Below are positions 1-8,489 of a stretch of 64,000 bases of DNA, one piece after another; within the stretch, counting starts at the first letter, position 1, and each line of letters opens with the position of its first letter. Origin of the DNA: Anaerolineae bacterium (lineage in GTDB: Bacteria > Chloroflexota > Anaerolineae > Aggregatilineales > Phototrophicaceae); contig JALHNT010000024.1 of NCBI GenBank assembly GCA_022843385.1, positions 1 to 64,000 on the forward strand, read 5' to 3'. The position numbers and the translations under genes are program-made. The notes under the pieces were generated by a model. That model did not search any database, had not been told where the DNA came from, and saw only the letters and a list, made by a program, of their open reading frames with translations.

Positions 1-872
1 GGTGCTTCCACCGCAAAAAAGCTGCCGCTGGCCGTCTTCTGCCCCTGAATGGCGTGGGCAAAATCGTCAGCGAATTCGCCGGCACTGGCAAATCGGTTTT
101 GCGGCTGCTTGGCGAGCGCTCGCATGACGACCAGTTCCAGCGCCTCTGGCAGCTCCGGCTTGAACTCGCGCGGGTTGGGAACGGCCTCGCTGATGTGTTT
201 GATGACCATCTGCATCGGCGTGTCGGCCTGATATGGCTGGCGGCCCGTCAGCATCTCAAACACCACCACCCCTAGCGAATACAGATCGGCAGCGCCAGAA
301 ATATCGGCAGCGCCGGTGCCTTGTTCGGGAGCCATATAGCCCGGTGTGCCGACCAGCCCGCCGGTCGCTGTCAGTTTCGTATCACCCTCGGCCAGTTTGG
401 CGATGCCAAAATCCGCCAGCAGGGGATTGCCCTCTTTGTCCAGCAGGATGTTATCCGGCTTGATGTCGCGGTGGATGATGCCCTGCTTGTGGGCGTAATC
501 GAGCGCGGTGGCGATCTGGCGCAGCATCCGTTCGATTTCCTTGATCGGCAGCGCCCCATCCTTATCGATGCGATCCGCCAGCGAACCGCCCTCGATGTAG
601 GCCATCACCAGATACAGGATGTCATTTTCCACGCCGTAATCGTACAGCGGCAGGATGTGCGGATGCTGCAAGCGGGCAATCGTCCGCGCTTCCAGCTTGA
701 ACCGTTCGATGAATTGTTGATCCAACCCCGGATGCGGTGGCAGAACCTTGACGGCCACAAAGCGATCAATATCTTCGCGATAGCCCTTATAGACCGTCGC
801 CATGCCGCCCTGACCGAGCAGTTGTGTGATCTGGTACAGTCCCAGTTTGCGTCCAACCAGCGAAGATGACAC
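1..872 (-). CDS. Ser/Thr protein kinase (PknB-type), 3' end cut by window
   Basis: The minus strand is open from the window edge to about 872 and reads as a Hanks-type kinase. It shows a glycine loop GQGGMATVYKG (residues 20-30), the invariant Lys42 in VAVKV, catalytic HRDIKPDN with Asp136, DFG with Asp154, and the activation-segment motif GYMAPEQ. The predicted start is GTG at 872-870, preceded by AAGGAG at good spacing; no closer ATG fits. Only the catalytic domain is visible (290 codons). The C-terminal part, often a membrane segment plus sensor in this family, lies outside. It would phosphorylate Ser/Thr on partner proteins, plausibly FHA proteins such as those at 5429 and 57493, though that link is inference. 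Confidence 0.93.
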   Translation of the reverse strand, partial: MSSSLVGRKLGLYQITQLLGQGGMATVYKGYREDIDRFVAVKVLPPHPGLDQQFIERFKLEARTIARLQHPHILPLYDYGVENDILYLVMAYIEGGSLADRIDKDGALPIKEIERMLRQIATALDYAHKQGIIHRDIKPDNILLDKEGNPLLADFGIAKLAEGDTKLTATGGLVGTPGYMAPEQGTGAADISGAADLYSLGVVVFEMLTGRQPYQADTPMQMVIKHISEAVPNPREFKPELPEALELVVMRALAKQPQNRFASAGEFADDFAHAIQGQKTASGSFFAVEA

Positions 873-1022
873 AGCCAGCGCTCCTTGCTGCTGATAAGCG
901 CGCACCGTTGTGAGATAAAGATGCTTACGTATTATATGATGAGAAAGGGCTAACAGGCGAGTGAAGGATTGCTGAGTGGTTTGGCAGGGGTGAAGCGCGC
1001 TGGCCCGCGCTCCACCATAGTC

Positions 1023-1400
1023 CTACTGCAAACCCAGCGCCGCCTGTGCGGCACGGGTCAGATCAGCCGCGTGAAAGGGTTTGGTCATGTACGATACGAC
1101 ACGATCCTGGAGTTTGCCCACCAGTTTGTTGGCCGGGTCATTGAAGGCCGTCAGGATGATGACCGGGAATTTCGAATCGGGGAAGCGTGTTTTGACTTCA
1201 TCCAGCACTTGCCAGCCGCTCATGCCAGGCATCCCAATATCCAGCACCATCACATCCGGAATCTGTTCGTGCAGGCGTTCCAGCGCTTCAAACCCATCGA
1301 AGGCATGATGGCTTTCGATGCCAACTGTCTCCAGCATGGTTTGCGCCAGAACACCGATTTCTTCGTTGTCGTCTACAATTAAAGCACGGTAATTTTCCAT
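1023..1400 (-). CDS. Stand-alone response regulator receiver (CheY-like)
   Basis: This is a single receiver domain of about 125 residues with no output domain. It has the acidic pair in LIVDDNEE, the phospho-acceptor Asp in VLDIGMPG, the switch Thr in ILTAFND and the conserved Lys in MTKPFH, so it should be phosphorylatable. Several Met codons lie close together at the N terminus; the one at about 1400 is chosen, and a start at 1409 is also possible. No histidine kinase is adjacent, so its partner is unknown. It is transcribed in the same direction as the kinase gene downstream, with a gap of about 150 bp. Confidence 0.9.
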   Translation of the reverse strand: MENYRALIVDDNEEIGVLAQTMLETVGIESHHAFDGFEALERLHEQIPDVMVLDIGMPGMSGWQVLDEVKTRFPDSKFPVIILTAFNDPANKLVGKLQDRVVSYMTKPFHAADLTRAAQAALGLQ

Positions 1401-1531
1401 CATCCCCAACCTTTAACGGTATCGATTTGGTAACGTTGACTCCTCTATTCCACTATATACGACAATTCGCGCCTTCGAATCAGAAGACTTTGTGAAGGTT
1501 AGAATATTGCAAAGTCGGAAACAGTCTGTTC

Positions 1532-2515
1532 CTATTTCCCACTGAAGCGTCGAATAGCCTGCTCAAAACTGTCCAGCCAGCGAGGACAGTCGGCGTCGGT
1601 GCGAAGTCCATCCTCATCCAGCACATAGTTGGTCAGGTCGATGGCTCGCATGACATAAAATGCATGAAGATGCTTTTCCACATCCGCCGGCAGCGCGCGC
1701 TGCTGCTGGTAGCCGCGCAGTGCTGCCGCCTGCAAATCAGCAAAGTTTGGTCGATTCCGAAGAAAGTATAACGCAACCGCCAGGTCAAACAGATAGTAGC
1801 CCCAGCCGCATTCAGCGAAATCGATGGCGCGCACTTCTTTGCCATGAAACAGATAGTTCTCTTCATGTAAATCAGAGTGTATCAGACCAAAATTTGCCGG
1901 CGATTCGCCGAGCGCATCCATACTCTGACGCACGACCAGTCCCATGCTGCGGAACAACGCGCGGCGCTCTGGTGAAAGTAAATTCGCTTGCTCTGTCATG
2001 AGTGGAGCCTGTGTACCGAACTCACGCTCCCAGTCCCAGCGGTATCGCCAGAACCCCTCCGGCGGTATAAAACTTTCGGCGTGGTTGTGCATCCGCGCCA
2101 GGAATGCCCCGACCTGTTCCAGGGCAGTGGGTGTCAGACTCTTGTCACGGAAACGCCCCTCAACCCATCTGAACAAGGCGCACCGCCGCCCATCCGGCAT
2201 TTGCGGCGTATGGGCACGAATGATCAGCGCGCCATCTTGTGCCGGAAGCGGCTCCGGCACACCCAGTCCGATGCTGTGAAGTGACCGCAGCCACACCAGC
2301 TCGGAATGCAGGGCTGCATCGCTCAACAGATTGAGATAACCGGTGCCCGTATCTGGATGATACACCCTAAGGGTATAGCGTTGATCCGTATCAACCCGGA
2401 ACAATGCATTCTCGGTATCATTGATCCGTTTCAGCCGGGCGTTGGCAATGCCATACTGCTGTAGGGCAGTCTGTGCCAGTGTCAACAGTTCGGAATTCAT
2501 GAGAGTGTGCTCCAA
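1532..2515 (-). CDS. APH/homoserine-kinase-like phosphotransferase
   Basis: This 327-residue protein has the aminoglycoside-phosphotransferase/choline-kinase fold. It shows the catalytic loop HSDLHEEN (about residue 215) and the metal-binding motif AIDFAECGWG, followed by helices rich in Leu. The N-terminal part carries a beta-strand series with ALFRVDTDQRYTLRVY, which matches the nucleotide-binding lobe. The family phosphorylates small hydroxylated substrates or proteins (for example SrkA, ThrB type II). Substrate cannot be assigned from sequence. It is a single gene, divergent from the GNAT gene at 2647. Confidence 0.85.
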   Translation of the reverse strand: MEHTLMNSELLTLAQTALQQYGIANARLKRINDTENALFRVDTDQRYTLRVYHPDTGTGYLNLLSDAALHSELVWLRSLHSIGLGVPEPLPAQDGALIIRAHTPQMPDGRRCALFRWVEGRFRDKSLTPTALEQVGAFLARMHNHAESFIPPEGFWRYRWDWEREFGTQAPLMTEQANLLSPERRALFRSMGLVVRQSMDALGESPANFGLIHSDLHEENYLFHGKEVRAIDFAECGWGYYLFDLAVALYFLRNRPNFADLQAAALRGYQQQRALPADVEKHLHAFYVMRAIDLTNYVLDEDGLRTDADCPRWLDSFEQAIRRFSGK

Positions 2516-2646
2516 TTCGTGGGTCAGCAGCTATCTGAATGATCGTGTATGATACTCAGGAACAGGTTGACCTGGTCTTTTGTGATCGAAAAAGAACCAC
2601 TATGATACTATGAACAGTGGATTATGTCATCAGGCAAGGGGATAGA

Positions 2647-3123
2647 ATGACGCCTTCATTTACCGTGCGCGAAGCCACAACAGCCGATGTGTCGCTTATC
2701 GTGCATCATCGTCGAAGTATGTTTCGTGATATGGGGCATACCGATGCAGCGGTGCTGGAACCGATGTGCCGCGATTTTCAGGTGTGGGTGACGGAACGGA
2801 TGGAGCAGGGGTTGTACCGAACCTGGCTGGCGCTGGCTGAAGATGGGGCTGTGGCCTCAGGCGCTGGCCTATGGCTGATGGATTGGCCGCCGCACGTGAT
2901 AGGTCTGGGGAGCCGATACCGCGGCAACATCCTCAACGTCTATACCGAACCGCTGTATCGGCGTCACGGGCTGGCACGCCACCTGACCGCCATTGCTCGC
3001 GACTGGTGCTGGGCGAATGGGGTGCCAGTGGTGATCCTGCACGCCAGCGATGACGGGCGATCCCTCTACGACGCGATGGGGTTTAAGCCCACCAATGAGA
3101 TGCGCGTCATCAAGCCGACGTGA
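2647..3123 (+). CDS. GNAT-family N-acetyltransferase
   Basis: This protein of about 158 residues opens with FTVREATTADVSLIVHHRR, typical of the first GNAT strand and helix. The acetyl-CoA site is seen in NVYTEPLYRRHGLARHLT (R-x-x-G-L/x-A pattern), and the C-terminal strand ends with LYDAMGFKPTNEMR, the usual GFxxTNEM ending. The ATG at 2647 is chosen because AAGGGG stands six bases before it; an upstream in-frame start at 2617 lacks a site. It would transfer acetyl from acetyl-CoA to an amine; substrate unknown. Its 3' end overlaps the convergent tmk gene by 14 bases. Confidence 0.88.
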   Translation: MTPSFTVREATTADVSLIVHHRRSMFRDMGHTDAAVLEPMCRDFQVWVTERMEQGLYRTWLALAEDGAVASGAGLWLMDWPPHVIGLGSRYRGNILNVYTEPLYRRHGLARHLTAIARDWCWANGVPVVILHASDDGRSLYDAMGFKPTNEMRVIKPT

Positions 3124-3769
3124 CGCCGGCCATTTCCTGCCGAACGGGGGGCAGTCGACGCTCCAAAGTGGATAGGATTTCTGACTGCACCTCGCTGATC
3201 GGTCTGGCGGCATTGATCGATACCCAGCGTTTCGGCTCAGCCGCTGCCAGCGTGTGATACCCCTGGCGCACCCGCCGGTGAAAGGCCAGTGCCATATCAT
3301 CCAGCCGGTTCCATTCCCCACCTTTTTCCAGCGAACTCAGCCGTCGTTGCAAGCTGTCTTCGGGCGCGATGTCCAGGAACACAGTCAGATCTGGCGTCAG
3401 TCCGCCAGTGGCAAAATGAGTGATGGCGCGCAGATCCGTCAGGTCGAGTCCGTGACCATAACCCTGATAGGCGTAGGTCGAATCGTAGAAACGGTCACAG
3501 ATGACGATGCCGCCATCAGCCAGATGTGGCCGGATCACTTCTTCCACCAATTGGGCGCGTGAAGCGCTGAACAGCAGCAGCTCAGCGCGCGGATGCATCC
3601 CCTGACTCTTCATGCCCAGGAGCACCTGGCGAATCTGATCGCCAATCGATGTGCCGCCCGGTTCACGAGTCAACAGCACCTGATAGCCGCGCGCCCGCAG
3701 CACTTCCGCCGTTTGTCCAACCTGGGTGGTTTTACCGCTGCCATCAGTACCTTCAAAGGTGATGAACAT
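3110..3769 (-). CDS. tmk: Thymidylate kinase
   Basis: This 219-residue enzyme catalyses dTMP + ATP to dTDP + ADP in the cytoplasm, feeding dTTP synthesis. It begins MFITFEGTDGSGKTTQ, the canonical TMPK P-loop, followed by TREPGGT (DR(E/P)-type loop), the CDRFYDSTYAYQG nucleoside-site motif and an Arg-rich lid RRL. The start is placed at the ATG at 3769, two bases after the stop of the upstream solute-binding-protein gene, so translation is probably coupled; a longer in-frame extension to 3799 would overlap that gene and has no family match. Length fits the family. Confidence 0.97.
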   Translation of the reverse strand: MFITFEGTDGSGKTTQVGQTAEVLRARGYQVLLTREPGGTSIGDQIRQVLLGMKSQGMHPRAELLLFSASRAQLVEEVIRPHLADGGIVICDRFYDSTYAYQGYGHGLDLTDLRAITHFATGGLTPDLTVFLDIAPEDSLQRRLSSLEKGGEWNRLDDMALAFHRRVRQGYHTLAAAEPKRWVSINAARPISEVQSEILSTLERRLPPVRQEMAGVTSA

Positions 3770-3771
3770 GG

Positions 3772-4968
3772 TCACTGCCAGCTTGGGGCGTAGATCCAAC
3801 CCCCGTTGATGACCAGTTGGTTGATACCCCGTTCGAGCGGCAGCCGGCTGCCCGCGCCCAGGTTACGCGCGTAGATCTCGCCGTAATTGCCAACATCACG
3901 AATGGGAGCCAGCAGGAAATCCGGCCTGATCCCCAACAACCGCCCCAGACCCAGGTCAGCGTCGAGCAACCGTACCACTTCCAACCCTACACGGGCGGTG
4001 TATCGCTCATTATTAGCCTGTTGAATGATGTCCATGCTGGTGCCCAGCGGGAAATCCTCCTGCGGCAGGGCGTCATCTGGCTGGCGCGTCAACTGGGTGA
4101 CGGTGACACTGCTGATTCCAAGTTCTTCTGCCCGGATCAATCCCAGGATTGTCCAACGCACAATATTCGTCCACTGCTGATCTCCGTAACGGATGAGGGG
4201 GGCATACGGTTCATCCGTGTAGAATTGGTCAACCCGCTGCCAGACACGATACGACTCAGGCGCACTCGAACGCTGGCGCAGCACCTCTAACTCCACCCGA
4301 TCTCCGGCCATCGCATCACATTCGCCGGCTTCCAGAGCCAGCCAGGCATCGCGTTGCGACACTTTTGGCAACAGGACTGCGCTCACTCCACGCTGGCGTA
4401 GTGCCTCACCCAGTTCCTGCCCTTGCGGTGTGGTGCTGGCATCAGTCACCTCAGCGCCAGTGGCGATGCAGATAGCACGGCTGTTAATGTCGTCCCATTC
4501 CTCCAGGGTTGCCTCAGTGCGGACGGCCAGGCTCTTGCCGCCGTAGAAGGTGATTGGGCCGTATTCGAGACCATCTAGGCCTCCGGTTAGCGAGACCACC
4601 AGATTACGCATGACAATATCAACCCGGCCTGACCGCAGGGCAGAGCGTGCCGCCTCTACGTCATCCAGTTCCACCAGTTCCACCGCCAGTGGATCGCCTA
4701 GCAGCGCGGCTGCCAGGGCGCGGCAGAAATCGACATCAAATCCTTCCGAAGACTGCGTGTTCGGATTGATGAAGCCAAAACCCGGCAGGGATTGATTGAC
4801 ACCGCACGATAACTGCCCACGGGACTGCACCGTGTTCAGGGTTGGGCCAGGCGGTATCAGCGTCGGTGTGGCGATCTGCGCCCGTACAATAGGCTGCGGC
4901 GGGAAGCTGAGGGCGATGACCCCCATCAGCAATAGCCCGATCAGCGCGCCAGAAATCCGTTTCAGCAA
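3772..4968 (-). CDS. Amino-acid ABC transporter substrate-binding protein (SBP family 3)
   Basis: This 398-residue exported protein has an N-terminal hydrophobic signal (ISGALIGLLLMGVIALSF), then RGQLSCGVNQSLPGFGF and GFDVDFCRALAAALLGD, the typical opening of general L-amino-acid binding proteins (AapJ-like). Later segments VDIVMRNL and GECDAMAGDR fit periplasmic-binding-protein domain II. The start is a TTG at 4968 directly after the TAA of the upstream gene. No permease or ATPase gene is nearby, so it may serve a transporter encoded elsewhere or act as a sensor. It lies between the SelW-like gene and tmk in one leftward unit. Confidence 0.88.
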   Translation of the reverse strand: MLKRISGALIGLLLMGVIALSFPPQPIVRAQIATPTLIPPGPTLNTVQSRGQLSCGVNQSLPGFGFINPNTQSSEGFDVDFCRALAAALLGDPLAVELVELDDVEAARSALRSGRVDIVMRNLVVSLTGGLDGLEYGPITFYGGKSLAVRTEATLEEWDDINSRAICIATGAEVTDASTTPQGQELGEALRQRGVSAVLLPKVSQRDAWLALEAGECDAMAGDRVELEVLRQRSSAPESYRVWQRVDQFYTDEPYAPLIRYGDQQWTNIVRWTILGLIRAEELGISSVTVTQLTRQPDDALPQEDFPLGTSMDIIQQANNERYTARVGLEVVRLLDADLGLGRLLGIRPDFLLAPIRDVGNYGEIYARNLGAGSRLPLERGINQLVINGGWIYAPSWQ

Positions 4969-5268
4969 TTACTCTTCATCCTTCTCTATCTTGAAACCGG
5001 GTGGGCGGACAGCCTCGACCTTTTTCAGGATGATTGCTTTGATCTCACCAGGTTCGGCATGGCGGCCCAATCCCTTTTTGGAAAAGACCAGTTCGCCGTT
5101 AACCGTCACTTCAAACTTGCCGCCGCTCGATGGGATCAACCGCCACGAACGCACCAAGACTTCGATTTCACGTTCACCCAGAATTTCGTCCGTCAAACTG
5201 ACGGCGCGTGGAGTGTGATTTCAAACCGCACAATATTCAATCTGAATATCCAGGAGCGCGAGCTGCAT
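4969..5268 (-). CDS. SelW/Rdx-family selenoprotein with CxxU motif (TGA read as Sec)
   Basis: This 99-residue protein is read from ATG 5268 through an in-frame TGA at 5223-5221 to TAA at 4969. N-terminal residues MQLALLDIQIEYCAV lead into the TGA, giving C13-A-V-U16, exactly where Rdx/SelW/SelT proteins carry their redox CxxU or CxxC. The rest (LIPSSGGKFEVTVNGELVFS, then GRHAEPGEIKAII) is a clear Rdx-family body. Starting after the TGA at TTG 5196 would delete the active site. A perfect 6-bp hairpin with G at the first loop position begins 16 bases after the TGA (see separate entry). The family is a thioredoxin-fold redox protein. The readthrough is inferred from motif placement and the hairpin; the genome's Sec machinery is not in this window. 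Confidence 0.85.
5190..5204 (-). promoter_or_regulatory. Putative bacterial SECIS hairpin
   Basis: On the minus strand the 15 bases read CCGUCA-GUU-UGACGG: a 6-bp perfect stem with a three-base loop starting with G. The loop starts 23 bases after the TGA Sec codon. Known bacterial SECIS elements are small stem-loops immediately 3' of the UGA with G (or GU) at the start of the apical loop and a UGA-to-loop distance of roughly 16-37 bases, so this fits well. Confidence 0.75.
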
Positions 5269-5428
5269 GACTTTCGTCCTTTCCACTTGGCTTTACGCGA
5301 CCATTATAGCACTGACATAGGAATCAAATGTTAAATTCATGAATCGCCGATTGACTCATGGGCGAAACTGGGCGCACAATAAATGTGTGACATAACAAAA
5401 ACTCAACGTTCTGCCAGGAGAAGGGGCA

Positions 5429-6229
5429 GTGAAACAGATTCACGATATATTCGGAGAATACTCGCGGATGCGCGACAACGGACTCGATGCCAAAGCAGCG
5501 TTGAATGTGCTGCGCCCGCATATCGACAGCCTGGGCAAGGCCGAACGCGAGCATCTGGCGACGATGGTGCGTGCCCGCGAAACCCAGGCGATTAACAACC
5601 AACCGGCACCTGAACCCCAGTCCCGCAACCCGGTCATCAAGCCGTTGCGTCCGGCACCTGCTCCGGCAGCTGCCCCCGAACCATCTCCCGTTAACGTCCC
5701 GCTGGCGGAAGAAGAAATTGTTTGGGTCACCTGCCCGGATTGCGGCAAGGCTAACCAGCGCCATGAGGTCTTCTGCTATGCCTGTGGTCATCTGTTGGAA
5801 CCGGTTCGCGGCGTCTATGATACCCGTGTCCTGAGCGATCAGGCCAATCAGGGGCTGGACAGCGAATTCTTTGGTCGAGATACAGTGCTGGTGCTGCGGA
5901 TTCGTGGCAGCAGCGATGTCTATGAACTACGCCCACAAGGGTCGAAGCATGAGTTAGTCGTTGGACGCAGCGCCAAAGGCAGCGTCCTGGCACCCGATGT
6001 CGATCTGAGCGCAAAGCAGGGTGAAAACCTGGGCGTTTCGCGGATGCATCTGTCGATTCGCTATGACGCCGAACACAGCACTGTGCTGGCGGCAGATCTG
6101 GGTAGTTCCAATGGGTCGTTCATCAACGGGCAAAAGATGCTGCCCAAAGAAGTGCGCGTCCTGCGGCATGGCGATGAAATCCGTTTGGGCCGGCTGCCGC
6201 TGATGGTGTCATTCCGACACCCCAGCTAG
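5429..6229 (+). CDS. Zinc-ribbon plus FHA-domain protein
   Basis: This is a 266-residue cytoplasmic protein. Residues 1-50 are a charged helical segment (MKQIHDIFGEYSRMRDNG), 55-90 a Pro/Ala linker, and about 98-125 a zinc ribbon with CPDCGKANQ and CYACGHLL. The C-terminal part is an FHA phosphothreonine-binding domain with LVVGRS, VSRMHLSI and LGSSNGSFINGQ. The start is GTG at 5429 with GGAGAAGGGG upstream. FHA domains bind Ser/Thr-kinase products, so it may be a kinase client; the link to the kinase at the window start is only suggestive. A strong terminator follows. Confidence 0.9.
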   Translation: MKQIHDIFGEYSRMRDNGLDAKAALNVLRPHIDSLGKAEREHLATMVRARETQAINNQPAPEPQSRNPVIKPLRPAPAPAAAPEPSPVNVPLAEEEIVWVTCPDCGKANQRHEVFCYACGHLLEPVRGVYDTRVLSDQANQGLDSEFFGRDTVLVLRIRGSSDVYELRPQGSKHELVVGRSAKGSVLAPDVDLSAKQGENLGVSRMHLSIRYDAEHSTVLAADLGSSNGSFINGQKMLPKEVRVLRHGDEIRLGRLPLMVSFRHPS

Positions 6230-6248
6230 AGAGGATTGATCACATTCG

Positions 6249-6272
6249 AAGCGGGTGAAAGCCCGCTTTTTT
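6249..6272 (+). terminator. Rho-independent terminator after FHA gene
   Basis: AAGCGGGT-GAAA-GCCCGCTT forms an 8-bp stem (one G-U pair) with a GNRA-type loop, followed by a run of six T. It sits 20 bases after the FHA gene's stop. Confidence 0.88.
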
Positions 6273-6280
6273 GTTTGATC

Positions 6281-6883
6281 TTAGCGTGACCGTTGTTGAT
6301 CATGTCCTGGACGGATGACCCAGAATGACCCGGCCTTTTGACATAATTCCCCATAAGTCGGGCTGATGACCACCAGCGACCAGTCATAGAGTCCCTGGCG
6401 CGGAAGTTCGTTGATCTCCCATCCGACGATGCCGATCTGCCCGCCGGGAATATCCAACCCTTGACCTTCTCCGGATCGCCGTTCCACAAATGAGAATCGA
6501 ATGCTGTCGGTGGGTGAATCGATGCTGGCGATTAGGCTGAGATTGTTGCCAGGTCGGAATACCAGCGCGTCGCCACTGCCACTGGGTGAGTCGAAATTGC
6601 TGACCACCCATAATTCAGCACAGATGTCGGCTGCTGAGGGAGTTGGCCGGCTGGTCGGGATCGGGGTTTCTGATGGGGTAGGAGAGGGTGGCGCAGGCGT
6701 ATGTGTCGGTGTTGGCGTCCAGGTAGGGGGTAGAGTCGGGCGCTGGAGACGGCCCGGTAGTGAGGTGGGGAGTGGCGCGGTTGGGACGGGCGACGGCTGC
6801 GAGACAGTCTGACATGACACCAGCAGCAGCAGTACCGATCCCAATACCATCCCATGTCGCCAGCAAGATCGTCGCAACGCCAT
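6281..6883 (-). CDS. Secreted lipoprotein of unknown function
   Basis: This 200-residue protein has a lipoprotein signal ending in LLLLVSC (lipobox, Cys about residue 24), then a Pro/Thr-rich spacer (PTLPPTWTPTPTHTPAPPSP) of about 60 residues typical of surface proteins that cross a cell-wall layer. The globular part begins near ADICAELWVVSNFDSP and is beta-rich (NNLSLIASIDSPTDSIRF, YDWSLVVISPTYGELC). It could be an Ig-like or carbohydrate-type domain, but I do not recognise it. Two Cys residues in the globular part could form a disulfide. Confidence 0.72.
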   Translation of the reverse strand: MALRRSCWRHGMVLGSVLLLLVSCQTVSQPSPVPTAPLPTSLPGRLQRPTLPPTWTPTPTHTPAPPSPTPSETPIPTSRPTPSAADICAELWVVSNFDSPSGSGDALVFRPGNNLSLIASIDSPTDSIRFSFVERRSGEGQGLDIPGGQIGIVGWEINELPRQGLYDWSLVVISPTYGELCQKAGSFWVIRPGHDQQRSR

Positions 6884-6966
6884 CTATGTTGGTCCTGACT
6901 CAGATTGGCTTGACTCTATGCTATCGTTTCAGGTTAGAATGAAGTTGGGTTTAGGAGGAAACATTT

Positions 6967-7182
6967 ATGATCGCTGATCCAAAAGCGCCTCGTTATACCA
7001 GTGGAGAAACCGGCCTCATCCCGCGCGTCGATTCTGAACCGGAAGCGGCGCATGAGCCTCCTCATCCCCCGACCGTGCCTGAATTTGACGACAGCGGCGG
7101 CATCACTGGCGTCGTGCGAATCAAGGCCGAAGGCGAAGACCGCGCCAAGCATAATGATGACACGTCCGCCCAGACCGGCTGA
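6967..7182 (+). CDS. Small acidic disordered protein, unknown
   Basis: This 71-residue ORF starts at ATG 6967 with TTAGGAGGAAAC just upstream, a very strong ribosome site, which is the main evidence that it is real. The sequence is rich in Pro, Glu and Asp (PEAAHEPPHPPTVPEFDD) with no hydrophobic core except GGITGVVRI, so it is probably unstructured. No family recognised. It is followed three bases later by the convergent deoxyribosyltransferase gene. Confidence 0.6.
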   Translation: MIADPKAPRYTSGETGLIPRVDSEPEAAHEPPHPPTVPEFDDSGGITGVVRIKAEGEDRAKHNDDTSAQTG

Positions 7183-7185
7183 TCC

Positions 7186-7608
7186 TCACGGGCTGGTTGC
7201 CGTATATTGCTTGAGATAAGCGCGCAGCTCATCCCGTGAACGGCACAGATGATGCAGCGAGCATTGGATCATCAGATTGACGATCTGATCGGAGAAATGG
7301 GTTCGCCAATCAGTATAGACGCCGATCAGGTGTTTGCCGCGCGCGTAGGCATAGCCGACCTCCCAGCAGGTGCCATCATCCAGCGCCGCGCCGTTCAGGT
7401 TGGCGATGACGACATCAGCCGCATCGATGGCATCACGGTCTTCGATGAAGATGGCCTCCAGCCGTTCAGGGCGTTTTTGCTTACCTTCGATGCCGTCGCG
7501 GTGCGGCAGGAACGTGGTCATCCCGGCCTCGCGGGCGCACTCCTCGATCTGTTCATCCCACCAGCGTTCACTTTCGTTAAACAGCGGACCAGCAATGTAA
7601 GCGCGCAT
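7186..7608 (-). CDS. Nucleoside 2-deoxyribosyltransferase family protein
   Basis: This 140-residue protein starts MRAYIAGPLFNESERWW, the classic NDT opening (YxAGPxF), followed by DRDAIDAADVVIANLNG and DDGTCWEVGYAYARGK, which match the conserved Asp and the catalytic-Glu motif (G-T-x-x-E-x-G-x-A). Members transfer deoxyribose between bases or hydrolyse nucleotide glycosidic bonds. ATG 7608 is chosen because it follows the sigma-factor stop (7614) by five bases; it is the third gene of the ECF41 operon, an unusual companion for this sigma class. Confidence 0.88.
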   Translation of the reverse strand: MRAYIAGPLFNESERWWDEQIEECAREAGMTTFLPHRDGIEGKQKRPERLEAIFIEDRDAIDAADVVIANLNGAALDDGTCWEVGYAYARGKHLIGVYTDWRTHFSDQIVNLMIQCSLHHLCRSRDELRAYLKQYTATSP

Positions 7609-7613
7609 AGAGT

Positions 7614-8489
7614 TCAATCATCCGTTGTATCCGGTTCTGGCGAAAGTATACCATCTCCTAGATGCGCCAACTTGTCGGGATTGACGACGAAGTAGATCGC
7701 CTGAATGTGTGTCTCGGCCAACGTGAAGGTCATCACGCCGAAAGGCTGCTCACCAGACCACATCGCCAGCGACAGAACTCCGTTGATCGGCATGACCTCC
7801 ATGTGAAAATCGACTGGAATCCTGCTCTGGATATTCATGAGCAGCGCTGCAATCGCGGCTGCCCCCTGCACCGGTCGTGTCGCAGCGCGGACTTTACCCC
7901 CACCATCGGAATACCAGACCGCATCCTGTGCCAGCAGCGCGGTCAAGCCCTGCACATCGCCTTGGCTGACGGCCTGCATGAAGCTGCCCAGAATGCGCTG
8001 CTGTTGTTCCGGTGTGCTTGTGAAACGCGGGCGGTGATCGGTGATGTGCTGCCGGGCGCGGCTGAACAATTGGCGACAGGCCGCCTCTTCTTTATCCAGC
8101 ATACGGGCGATCTCATCGTAGTCATACTCGAATACCTCGCGCAGCAGAAAGACAGCCCGTTCGGGCGGCGACAGGCTTTCCAGCAGCACCAGAAACGCCA
8201 TCGACAGACTATCGCTCTCCGGCGGCTCAACCCCCTCGGTTTGAAGCGGCTCCGGCAGCCAGGGGCCGATGTACTGCTCCCGCTGGCTGCGCGCCGCCTT
8301 CAGTTGATCGAGACACAGGCGGGTGATGATGGTCGTCAGAAATGGTTTGAGCGACCGGATGCTTTCGGGTGCGACCGCCTGGTAGCGCAGATAGGTCTCC
8401 TGCACCATGTCTTCGGCTTCCATGGCGCTGCCCAGCATCCTGTATGCGATGAAGAACAACAAGCGCCGGTAGGTCTCAAATGACTCCAT
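7614..8489 (-). CDS. ECF41-type (SigJ-like) RNA polymerase sigma factor
   Basis: This 291-residue sigma-70-family protein has region 2 (RLLFFIAYRMLGSAMEAEDM), region 4 (SLSPPERAVFLLREVFEY) and a C-terminal SnoaL-like domain of about 120 residues. The C-terminal domain carries the WYSDGGGK motif and NPDKLAHL, both hallmarks of group ECF41, where the extension replaces an anti-sigma factor. It starts at ATG 8489 inside the end of the oxidoreductase gene (14-base overlap), so the two are co-translated. It likely recognises the promoter upstream of that gene (see 9706-9732), giving autoregulation. Confidence 0.93.
   Translation of the reverse strand: MESFETYRRLLFFIAYRMLGSAMEAEDMVQETYLRYQAVAPESIRSLKPFLTTIITRLCLDQLKAARSQREQYIGPWLPEPLQTEGVEPPESDSLSMAFLVLLESLSPPERAVFLLREVFEYDYDEIARMLDKEEAACRQLFSRARQHITDHRPRFTSTPEQQQRILGSFMQAVSQGDVQGLTALLAQDAVWYSDGGGKVRAATRPVQGAAAIAALLMNIQSRIPVDFHMEVMPINGVLSLAMWSGEQPFGVMTFTLAETHIQAIYFVVNPDKLAHLGDGILSPEPDTTDD

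Noticed and set aside
4969..5196. A non-selenoprotein start at TTG 5196
   Set aside because: It removes the redox motif of the family and has no ribosome site, while the upstream frame through TGA supplies both the motif and a normal ATG.
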